48,442 nt of DNA from contig JAZRYE010000034.1 in assembly GCA_045600585.1 (NCBI GenBank), forward strand, positions 1-48,442, given 5' to 3'. Both the position numbers and the translations under genes were made by a program. Origin of the DNA: JAZRYE01 sp045600585 (GTDB taxonomy: Bacteria > Bacillota_I > Bacilli_A > RFN20 > CAG-826). The stretch's first letter is position 1. The number at the start of each line of letters is the position of its first letter. Positions 41,581 to 48,442 of this stretch are shown here, in pieces. The notes beneath the pieces are model-generated. The model searched no databases. It saw only the letters and a program-made list of their open reading frames with translations, and was not told the DNA's origin.

Positions 41581-43548
41581 CTACCATTCTCCATAATAAA
41601 GAACTGTAGCGCCACTATTAATTAAACGGGTTAAATATGAGAAATTACTAATATGGCCATATGATTCATACTCGCCTTCATAATAGCCATTATAGGATGT
41701 ATAGCATTTAAATATATAGCCTGATAAATCTAAGTTATAGTAACGGTGATAATATTCTTCTTGGAATTTAGTAATTGGAGTTCCATTAATAGATGCAGGA
41801 ATGATATATTCTTTTTTCTCGTTATAAGTAAGATCAATTGAGTCAAAAGTTACATCAAGTGAACCTTCGTAATAGTCAAAACCATTTATTGAATATTTAT
41901 GTTCTTGATATAAATCATACTCATAATTTGTAACATCAAAATAGTCATCTACAACAATTTTTGTATTTCCAATATTACTTATAGTAATATAACAAATTTC
42001 ATCATGATTAAATTCGCTGTGATAATAATGAGATCTATTTTCTAATGTAAATGTATTGTTTTCTTCATCAATATGGAATGTACCAAATGAAGTAACATAG
42101 CCGCCTTGTTGGCCATTTTCAAATCCACCATCGCTGGATTCATTTAATAAAGAAATAGCTTTTAAACCAAATTTACCAATAATATTTTCATGATAACTAG
42201 AAGCAGGAGTCTTATAGTATGAATATGAATCAATAATGCCTTCATTAAATTCATTCTCCAAAACTTCATCTCCAACTATTTTGTAATGGTTATAAGTTGT
42301 TTCGATACCATAGCCTCCGACAGCACGTTCTTCTCTAGAATCATAAATAGAAAAGGCTTCATTTTCAGTTACATATGTTTTGTAAATAGATGATTCTGTA
42401 TATTTTGTTGTACCATCTGGATAAAAATATTCATCTGCAACCTGTTCAGTAATAGTAAAATTACCATTTAAAATCGCGGTTCTAAGCTCTTGATATTTAA
42501 GACTATTTGTAATTCTAAAAGAATTCTTAGAAGGATCTATTGTTCCAACAGAGTCTACTACCTTGATAGTTGCCGAAGCAGTAGAAGGCTGATAATTATA
42601 TTTATCACATTTCAATACTACTTTAGCTGTATGTGTTCCAACGGTTTTGACTCTAAAATCACTTTCTTCAACCTTTTTATTATCAACATAGAATTCCATT
42701 TCTAAATAACTCTTTACTCCATACGTTAATTCTGGAAGAGAATATGAAATTAATTGATTCATTCCATTATAAATAAGTGTTCTATTTTCTAGGATTGCTT
42801 CAGGTAAAATTTTAGCAATTACCATGCTCGCAGTTAAAGTTAATGTTTTGTATCCGGCCGCAGATATAGTAGCCGTTACATTATAAGTTCCAAGTTCTCG
42901 TTGATTATTGTTTCTATAAGTTACAGTTGCAAAGTCTGGTGCCCCATCGACATAAATACTATGATACTCGCCGTCGTATGGAATAGTTTGATTCTTAAAA
43001 GTGATATTTTTAAATGTTCTTTCAGTTATAGACATATAAGCATTTAAGACTTTTGTATGATAATTTTCAGCCTCGATTGTTGCTGTTACTAAATAACGTC
43101 CTACATCTTTCTGATTATTATTTTTATATGTAATAGTTGCAAAGTCTGGTGCGCCTTCGACATAAATACTATGATATCCCCCATCATATTCATAAGTCTG
43201 ATCTACAAATGTAATATTTGAAAAATCAGCCTTATTATCAAAGATAGTTAATGTCGCAGATAAAGTTAAATCATTATAATTATCCGCAGAAATAAATGCG
43301 TAAACCGTGTAAACGCCTACATCTTTTTTGTCGTTGCCACTATAGGAGACAGTTGCAAAATCCGGAACATTATTGCAATAAATGCTATGATAATTACCAT
43401 CATATTCAAAAGAAGAATCAGCAAAAGAGATTCCTTCGAAATTCTTAATTGAGTTGATCTCGCTATAATTCGCACCACCACAAGAAGATAGAGATAATGG
43501 AGTGCAAATTAATCCGAGCAATAGAACGCTATTTGAATATTTTTTCAT
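41581..43548 (-). CDS. Surface lipoprotein with MBG-like repeats
   Basis: 655 residues. Lipoprotein signal (SLSSC, C23). Three tandem units of about 73 residues (roughly 38-250) share the pattern F-D/N-Q-T/S-Y-E-YDG-YHSIY-x-x-APDFATVTY-NNQ-DVG-Y-V-A-I-A-Y, typical of MBG/YDG Ig-like repeats of surface proteins; a fourth, degenerate copy follows (about 250-335). The C-terminal 320 residues are Tyr-rich and unrecognised. Probably an exposed protein for adhesion or polymer binding. Starts 15 bp after the DUF5714 gene. No convincing terminator follows it before the pot promoter. Confidence 0.8.
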   Translation of the reverse strand: MKKYSNSVLLLGLICTPLSLSSCGGANYSEINSIKNFEGISFADSSFEYDGNYHSIYCNNVPDFATVSYSGNDKKDVGVYTVYAFISADNYNDLTLSATLTIFDNKADFSNITFVDQTYEYDGGYHSIYVEGAPDFATITYKNNNQKDVGRYLVTATIEAENYHTKVLNAYMSITERTFKNITFKNQTIPYDGEYHSIYVDGAPDFATVTYRNNNQRELGTYNVTATISAAGYKTLTLTASMVIAKILPEAILENRTLIYNGMNQLISYSLPELTYGVKSYLEMEFYVDNKKVEESDFRVKTVGTHTAKVVLKCDKYNYQPSTASATIKVVDSVGTIDPSKNSFRITNSLKYQELRTAILNGNFTITEQVADEYFYPDGTTKYTESSIYKTYVTENEAFSIYDSREERAVGGYGIETTYNHYKIVGDEVLENEFNEGIIDSYSYYKTPASSYHENIIGKFGLKAISLLNESSDGGFENGQQGGYVTSFGTFHIDEENNTFTLENRSHYYHSEFNHDEICYITISNIGNTKIVVDDYFDVTNYEYDLYQEHKYSINGFDYYEGSLDVTFDSIDLTYNEKKEYIIPASINGTPITKFQEEYYHRYYNLDLSGYIFKCYTSYNGYYEGEYESYGHISNFSYLTRLINSGATVLYYGEW

Positions 43549-43563
43549 AGCTATTTACCTTTT

Positions 43564-44127
43564 TTATTTATGAAATGGGCATCTATTCTTAATACACTGC
43601 ATATTTAAAGAAGAATATTCACACTCAATTTCAGGTATTTTGATATCAAGTTTATATATATCATTAGCGAAAGAAATAGCTTCCGAAATTGATAAGAACG
43701 CATTTCTTTTGCAACATCTAGGGCCACCAATTTCGCTCATTTGTTCTATCACTTTAGCAGTAAATTTCATGTGGTTTGAATAATCAATAGTATTAGATAA
43801 TGGTCCAGTTCCATCTAAGATAGAGAATGCAGCACCTAATGATGCAACGGAACCACATACACCCCAATGACCGCACATAGCGCCAGGCATTTTAATAGAT
43901 CTCTTTTGTAATTCTTCTAACGCAGATTCTAAATTAAAATCTAATCCGTTATTATGCAAAGCGGTCAAAAACGCTCCTCCATCAATAAAATGGTGTTCAG
44001 GTCCATGTATGCTAATAAAGTCATGGTTCATGATAGTTTTAGCAAGTTTAATTGGATTTTTTTCTTTGCTTTCTAATAAAATTTGCTTAATCAAGATATA
44101 TTTTTCTTCAAGCGTATAAGAATTCAT
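43564..44127 (-). CDS. DUF5714 family protein
   Basis: 187 residues with the family pattern HGPEHHFIDGGAFLTAL, MPGAMCGHWGVCG, GPRCCKRN and a Cys-rich end (ECEY...MQCIKNRCPFH). Conserved His and eight or so Cys suggest a metal or iron-sulfur centre (inference). In other organisms I recall the domain alone or joined to methyltransferases; its activity is not known. First gene of a two-gene unit with the MBG lipoprotein. Confidence 0.78.
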   Translation of the reverse strand: MNSYTLEEKYILIKQILLESKEKNPIKLAKTIMNHDFISIHGPEHHFIDGGAFLTALHNNGLDFNLESALEELQKRSIKMPGAMCGHWGVCGSVASLGAAFSILDGTGPLSNTIDYSNHMKFTAKVIEQMSEIGGPRCCKRNAFLSISEAISFANDIYKLDIKIPEIECEYSSLNMQCIKNRCPFHK

Positions 44128-44149
44128 ATTTATAATTTATCACTTTTGA

Positions 44150-44178
44150 ATAAAAAAGGCACTCCTTAAAGGAATGCC
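44150..44178 (-). terminator. Intrinsic terminator after htpG
   Basis: GGCATTCC/GGAGTGCC (44171-44178 with 44158-44165, one G-T) and loop TTTAA, followed on the minus strand by TTTTTT. Confidence 0.88.
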
Positions 44179-44194
44179 ATAATTCTAATTTTGA

Positions 44195-46114
44195 TTACTT
44201 ACTAATTGATTTAATTAATAAATCATTGAGTTTTTTAACAAAATCAGAGCGATTTTTAATTTCTCGTCCTTCTAAAAGCATAGCTTCATCGAATAAAATT
44301 GATGCATATTCTTTGACTAATTTGTCATCTGACTGAATAGAAGAAAAGGCTTTAAATAAATCATGATTAGGATTAATCTCTAAAACTTTTTGAGCTTTAA
44401 CTGTTTCTTCATTGCCTGGTTGTTCATTAAGTGTTTTTTCCATTTCTAATGACATACCATCTTTAGTAGAAAGACAGATAGGTGAATCAACTAATTTATT
44501 TGAAATAACAACATCATCAACATCTTCTTTTAAAGAGTCTTTAAGTGTATCTAATAAGCGCTTGTTGTCCGCATTAATTGTTTCAATCTTTTCTTTCTCT
44601 TCTTTAGATAAATCGTCATCTGTTTGCTCGGAGATAGATTTGAACTCAACTTTATCATATTCACGCATCATCATGATAGCGAATTCATCGATTTTTCTAT
44701 CGAGTAATAATACGTCCTTCCCAGATTTACGATATTTTTCAATTTGAGGAAGCATCTTGATTAAATCAAGATTTTCGCCTGATACATAATAAATATATTT
44801 TTGATCTTTATCTTTATTATCAACATATTCTTTTAATGAAATATATTTATCTTCGTTTTTTAAAGAATGGAATACTAATAAGTCTTGTAACAATTCTTTC
44901 TTAAATCCATAAGTTGAATAAACTCCGAACTTAATATGTTCACCAAAAGCTTCCCAGAATTTTAGATATTTATCAAAATCTGTTTTCTTCAAATCTTTAA
45001 GTTTGTCGACAATTTTCTTTTCAATATTGTCAGCAATTTTGCTCATTACAGGTGTTTGTTGAAGCATTTCACGAGAAATATTTAAATTGAATGCTTCAGA
45101 ATCAACCAATCCTCTAACAAATTTGAGATAATCTGGAACTAATTCTGGACATTTATCTTCGATAAAAATTCCTTTTGAATAGAGTTGTAGACCTTTTTCA
45201 TAAGTATCACTATAAAGGTTATAAGGGGCATGACTTGGAATATAAAGTAAAGCATCATAAGTTAATGAACCGTCAACCTTTACAAATAAATTAATCAAAG
45301 GTTCCTCATAATCATTAAATTTATCTTTATAGAAATTAACTAATTCTTCATCTTTAACTTCGCTTTTGTTCTTTTTCCATAATGGAATCATAGAGTTAAG
45401 AGTTTTATCTTCAAAAGTATCTATTGTTTCATTTTCGATTTCTTTTCCATCTTTATCCAATTTTGGTTTAGAAACTTTTGTCATCATTTTGATAGGATAA
45501 CGAACATAGTCACTATATTTTTTAATTAATGATTTAATTTCATATTCTTCTAAAAAGTTATCAAAGTTTTCTTCTTTATCGCCTTTTTTAAAATAGAGGG
45601 TTATTGTTGTGCCATGTTCTTCTTTCTCGGCATCTTCAATACTATATGAATCAACACCTTCAGAAGAGAATAAATATGCACTACCATCATACTTTTTAGT
45701 CAATACATCAACTTTATCAGCAACCATAAATGCACTATAGAAGCCAACACCGAATTGTCCGATAATATTAAGATCTTGCTTTTCTTTTGCTTCTTTCAAT
45801 TTTGAAGCAAAGTCTTTACTACCACTTTTTGCAATAGTACCTAAATTGTTGCAAAGATCGTCTTTTGACATGCCAATACCATTATCAGAAATAGATATTG
45901 TTCTTTTTTTCTTATTAATATCTAATCTAATTTCTCCATTAACAGGAGGAATTTTTCCTTCGCTAGTTAATGAAACATAACGATATTTATCGATTGCATC
46001 GCTAGCATTTGACACAAGCTCTCTTAAAAATATTTCTTTATTTGAATAAATAGAGTTAATCATCAAATTAAGTAGCTCTTTACTTTCAGTTTGAAATTCT
46101 TTAATTTCTTTCAT
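44195..46114 (-). CDS. htpG: Chaperone protein HtpG (Hsp90)
   Basis: 639 residues. The N-terminal GHKL ATPase has NASDAIDKYRY, DNGIGMSKDDL and GQFGVGFYSAFMVAD. The middle domain has GVDSEAFNLNISREMLQ with the catalytic Arg. A shorter C-terminal dimerisation domain ends the protein. Cytosolic stress chaperone. GGAG precedes the ATG. Transcription starts from a TTGACA promoter overlapped by a CIRCE box, so HrcA repression is expected, an arrangement more typical of groE and dnaK than of htpG. Confidence 0.96.
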   Translation of the reverse strand: MKEIKEFQTESKELLNLMINSIYSNKEIFLRELVSNASDAIDKYRYVSLTSEGKIPPVNGEIRLDINKKKRTISISDNGIGMSKDDLCNNLGTIAKSGSKDFASKLKEAKEKQDLNIIGQFGVGFYSAFMVADKVDVLTKKYDGSAYLFSSEGVDSYSIEDAEKEEHGTTITLYFKKGDKEENFDNFLEEYEIKSLIKKYSDYVRYPIKMMTKVSKPKLDKDGKEIENETIDTFEDKTLNSMIPLWKKNKSEVKDEELVNFYKDKFNDYEEPLINLFVKVDGSLTYDALLYIPSHAPYNLYSDTYEKGLQLYSKGIFIEDKCPELVPDYLKFVRGLVDSEAFNLNISREMLQQTPVMSKIADNIEKKIVDKLKDLKKTDFDKYLKFWEAFGEHIKFGVYSTYGFKKELLQDLLVFHSLKNEDKYISLKEYVDNKDKDQKYIYYVSGENLDLIKMLPQIEKYRKSGKDVLLLDRKIDEFAIMMMREYDKVEFKSISEQTDDDLSKEEKEKIETINADNKRLLDTLKDSLKEDVDDVVISNKLVDSPICLSTKDGMSLEMEKTLNEQPGNEETVKAQKVLEINPNHDLFKAFSSIQSDDKLVKEYASILFDEAMLLEGREIKNRSDFVKKLNDLLIKSISK

Positions 46115-46159
46115 TTTTAATACTCCTTTTCATAATTTCAATTGAAATCATGTAATTCT

Positions 46160-46199
46160 ATTTTAGTTCAAATTAGCAGTCTGTCAAGTAGAGTGCTAA
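46160..46199 (-). promoter_or_regulatory. htpG promoter overlapped by a CIRCE operator
   Basis: The inverted repeat TTAGCAGTC-N9-GAGTGCTAA (46173-46199) matches the CIRCE consensus TTAGCACTC-N9-GAGTGCTAA with one mismatch. On the minus strand TTGACA (46182-46187) lies inside it, with TAAAAT (46160-46165) 16 bp away. HrcA bound here would cover the -35 box and spacer. Confidence 0.9.
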
Positions 46200-46206
46200 T
46201 TTTATT

Positions 46207-46235
46207 TTAACAATATGATTTATACAAAGTATAAT
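46207..46235 (+). promoter_or_regulatory. Promoter of the SpoIIE-like phosphatase gene
   Basis: TTAACA (46207-46212), a 17-bp spacer and TATAAT (46230-46235). The leader of about 100 nt has a hairpin ATAATCC-ACT-GGATTAT (46267-46283). The promoter is back to back with that of htpG, starting 8 bp from the CIRCE box. Confidence 0.7.
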
Positions 46236-46339
46236 TTTAATGAATGATTCAATGTCAAAAATATTAATAATCCACTGGATTATCAAAAAACGAATTAATA
46301 ATTTTATTTTTATTCATTAGCAAGTATAATTCTTGATGT

Positions 46340-48139
46340 ATGCTATATAATTCTTATTTTTTATTATCTTTGGCTGCACTCGCACCAGCTGGTGTAGCGG
46401 TTCTATTATTTATAATCGAAAAGTACACAAAATTCGGTAAACTCAATTATTGGATTAAGCAAACTATTTTTGGAATTGCGTTTGGATTTCTTGCAATATT
46501 AGGAACACATTTTGGTATCGAATTTAACGGTTCATTAGCAAATGTAAGAGATGCGTCTGTTATTATTGGTGGCCTTGTCTTTGGTTGGCCAGCTGGCATC
46601 ATTGCAGGTTTAGTTGGCGGTATTGAAAGATATTTTGGTGTATACTGGTTTAATATTGGATCATTTACACAGATTGCATGTTCGGTTTCCACTATAATTG
46701 CTGGTTTAGCTTCTGCTGCATTAAGAAAATTTATGTTCGAGGACAAAAGATGTGGAATGTATGCTGGAACATTTTTGGCTTTCGTAATTGAAGTATTTCA
46801 CCTTTTAATGGTTTTCATTACCAATAATAATGATTATGTAAACGCATATATTGTCATTCACTCATGCACGCGACCAATGCTATTAGGTAATTCATTGTCA
46901 GTTTTTATCGCCATATTATTAGTAAGAATATTAGATAAAGGCAAAAATGCATTTGAAAAAATTGACTTTAAATCTTTAGCTCGTAGATTTCAATGTTATT
47001 TAACTATATTAATTTTTGTTGCTTTTGTATTATCAACTGCATTTTTGTTTGTATTTGAAAACAATACTGCAAATGCAGCAATGTCAGGTAAAACTGATAT
47101 AGTTCCTGGAACAGGAATAACCGAAGCCATTTTGCTTCGTAATATCCAACTTTATATTAATACATTTTTAGAAATTGTGATTTTCGGACTAATTTACATA
47201 TTGCTATATTTCTTAGTTAAGAAACTAGTAACTGACAAATTAGAAAGAACTAACGAATCTTTAAAAATTATTACAGATGGCAATTTAGACGAAGTTGTGA
47301 AACCAAGCAAAATTACAGAATTCAATAATTTATCGGATGGTATCAATCACACCGTTACAGCCTTAAAAGGATATATCGATGAAAAGAATAAAAGAATGCA
47401 AGAGGAATTAGCGTTTGCAAAAGCTATTCAAACGAACGTCTTACCAAGCACCTTCCCTGCATTTCCTAACCGCCACGAATTTGATGTTTATGCAACAATG
47501 CATACCGCAAAAGAAGTAGGTGGAGATTTCTATGATTTCTATTTCTCAGACGCAAACAAATTCAACTTCACTATCGCAGATGTTTCAGGCAAAGGCATAC
47601 CTGCTAGTTTATTTATGATGAGAGCAAAGCAAGAATTAAAGTCTTTAACTCAAACAAATTTGCCAATTAATAAAGTATTTGAAAAGGCAAATAATAATTT
47701 AAATGAAGGCAATGATGCAGGAATGTTTGTTACTACTTGGGAAGCATCAATTGACTTAGAGTCAGGAGAATTATCCTATGTAAATGGCGGCCATAATTTC
47801 CCACTAATCAAAAGAGCCAATGGCAAATTTGAATATCTAAGATGTAAACCTAATATGGTTTTAGCTGTAATGGAAGGCTTGCCTTATCGCAAAAATGATT
47901 TGCAGTTAGAAAAAGGCGATATCATTTTCTTATATACAGACGGAGTTACAGAAGCGGTTAATAAAAAACTTGATCAATTCTCAGAAGATAGATTATTAAA
48001 TGCTTTGAATTCTAAAGAATTTAGTTCATGTAAAGAAATTTGTGAACGAGTATATGAAGTACTAATTAATTTCGTTGACGGAGCAGAGCAATTCGACGAC
48101 ATAACAATGTTGGCATTCAAATATAACGGAAAAGAGTAG
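46340..48139 (+). CDS. Membrane-bound PP2C phosphatase with LytS-type sensor (SpoIIE/RsbU-like)
   Basis: 599 residues. A 5TM-5TMR_LYT sensor region (about 1-205; motifs FGIEFNGSLANVRD, GGLVFGWPAGIIAGLVGGIERY) is followed by a TM pair around an outside loop (about 215-300), a HAMP-like linker and coiled coil (about 300-360), and a PP2C/SpoIIE domain with VGGDFYDF, DVSGKGIPAS, YVNGGHNFP, YTDGVTEA and DDITML holding the metal aspartates. Such proteins dephosphorylate anti-anti-sigma factors. No partner switch genes lie in the window. The ATG has no evident ribosome binding site, but no later in-frame start would keep the first TM segments. Confidence 0.9.
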   Translation: MLYNSYFLLSLAALAPAGVAVLLFIIEKYTKFGKLNYWIKQTIFGIAFGFLAILGTHFGIEFNGSLANVRDASVIIGGLVFGWPAGIIAGLVGGIERYFGVYWFNIGSFTQIACSVSTIIAGLASAALRKFMFEDKRCGMYAGTFLAFVIEVFHLLMVFITNNNDYVNAYIVIHSCTRPMLLGNSLSVFIAILLVRILDKGKNAFEKIDFKSLARRFQCYLTILIFVAFVLSTAFLFVFENNTANAAMSGKTDIVPGTGITEAILLRNIQLYINTFLEIVIFGLIYILLYFLVKKLVTDKLERTNESLKIITDGNLDEVVKPSKITEFNNLSDGINHTVTALKGYIDEKNKRMQEELAFAKAIQTNVLPSTFPAFPNRHEFDVYATMHTAKEVGGDFYDFYFSDANKFNFTIADVSGKGIPASLFMMRAKQELKSLTQTNLPINKVFEKANNNLNEGNDAGMFVTTWEASIDLESGELSYVNGGHNFPLIKRANGKFEYLRCKPNMVLAVMEGLPYRKNDLQLEKGDIIFLYTDGVTEAVNKKLDQFSEDRLLNALNSKEFSSCKEICERVYEVLINFVDGAEQFDDITMLAFKYNGKE

Positions 48140-48162
48140 AAAGGCATATGCCTTTCTTTTTT
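48139..48162 (+). terminator. Intrinsic terminator after the phosphatase gene
   Basis: GAAAGGCATATGCCTTTC (48139-48156) followed by TTTTTT; overlaps the stop codon. Confidence 0.85.
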
Positions 48163-48203
48163 ATAAAAGCCCAATTAAAAATCATAATAAACAAAGAACA
48201 AAA

Positions 48204-48246
48204 TCGAAATAAATTTCGACTATAACTCGGATTAATTCTCCGAGTT
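48204..48246 (+). other. Two adjacent hairpins before the last partial gene
   Basis: TCGAAAT-AA-ATTTCGA (48204-48219) and AACTCGG (48224-48230)/CCGAGTT (48240-48246) stand four bases apart. The second is followed by TTTT, so it could act as a weak terminator in the leader of the gene starting at 48260. Confidence 0.45.
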
Positions 48247-48259
48247 TTATAATATATGT

Positions 48260-48442
48260 ATGTTTAGAAACTCTGACTTAAGAATAAATAGATATTTCAT
48301 GCAGTTTAAAGACGATATTAACGAAGCGAAAAAACACGGAAAAGAAGTATTTTATAATGAAGTTAGAAAGAAAAATAATTGTTATTATGCTAGAAAATTA
48401 CAAGGTGATGTTTATATCAAAGATATCTTTGTTAGGTATTGG
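48260..48442 (+). CDS. Unidentified gene, 3' truncated by window edge
   Basis: ATG 48260 opens a frame that stays open to the window end (61 codons): MFRNSDLRINRYFMQFKDDI, then a Lys/Glu-rich and Tyr-rich stretch ending IKDIFVRYW. An alternative start is ATG 48299. Neither has a clear ribosome binding site. Too short to assign a family; no signal peptide or membrane segment in the visible part. Confidence 0.45.
   Translation, partial: MFRNSDLRINRYFMQFKDDINEAKKHGKEVFYNEVRKKNNCYYARKLQGDVYIKDIFVRYW

Noticed and set aside
1..48442. CRISPR array or Cas genes
   Set aside because: No regularly spaced direct repeats and no Cas-like proteins were found; the only tandem repeats are the short 997-1026 set and the protein-level repeats in the MBG lipoprotein.

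Overview
The window is strongly AT-rich chromosomal DNA from a low-GC Gram-positive bacterium (Bacillota). Several signs point there: AGGAGG-type ribosome binding sites, a HrcA/CIRCE box before htpG, many short lipobox lipoproteins, type III glutamine synthetase, a MacB-like fused ABC exporter, and tRNA genes that encode their CCA ends. TGA is used as a stop (for example at 34418-34420), so the standard bacterial code applies. The mix of LacZ, Ig-like surface lipoproteins and small secreted hydrolases would fit an uncultured gut Bacilli/Erysipelotrichia-like organism. That placement is inference.

Left end (1-8200): the C-terminal part of a large serine recombinase (1-807), less AT-rich than its surroundings, marks the end of an integrated element. 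It is followed by a repeat-rich non-coding stretch and tRNA-Thr. A leftward run then carries a fused ABC exporter, rimO, a small membrane protein and two paralogous lipoproteins, the last one frameshifted. The run starts at a textbook promoter with a palindromic operator in its spacer. A TetR-family gene, probably its regulator, lies nearby.

Middle-left (8200-19800): dCMP deaminase with folD; guaB (IMP dehydrogenase); lacZ on the other strand; a tRNA-Asp/tRNA-Phe pair in which tRNA-Phe has a non-canonical T-loop; a secreted M6 metalloprotease with the cytosolic aminopeptidase PepC; and a phosphatase-SGNH hydrolase fusion with an acyl-ACP thioesterase.

Centre (19900-31300) is a glutamine/purine island. 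Rightward: glnN (behind a short leader with an intrinsic terminator), an aminotransferase, guaA and pyrG. Leftward: a glutamine synthetase I paralogue that has lost most catalytic residues, an ANTAR RNA-binding antiterminator, purA and purB. Glutamine is made by glnN and consumed by guaA and pyrG; guaB, guaA, purA and purB convert IMP to GMP and AMP. The dead GS plus ANTAR pair is a good candidate for a glutamine-sensing regulatory module.

Right (31300-48442): DUF3737 beta-helix protein with a MalY/PatB lyase; a membrane protein with a metallophosphoesterase lipoprotein; an AlkD-like glycosylase; a complete potABCD polyamine importer preceded by a highly structured leader of about 375 nt ending in an intrinsic terminator; a DUF5714 protein with a repeat-containing surface lipoprotein; htpG under CIRCE control; a membrane SpoIIE/RsbU-type phosphatase; and the start of an unidentified gene.

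The observations most worth following up are the potABCD leader RNA, the pseudo-GS/ANTAR module together with the glnN attenuator, and the altered tRNA-Phe elbow.
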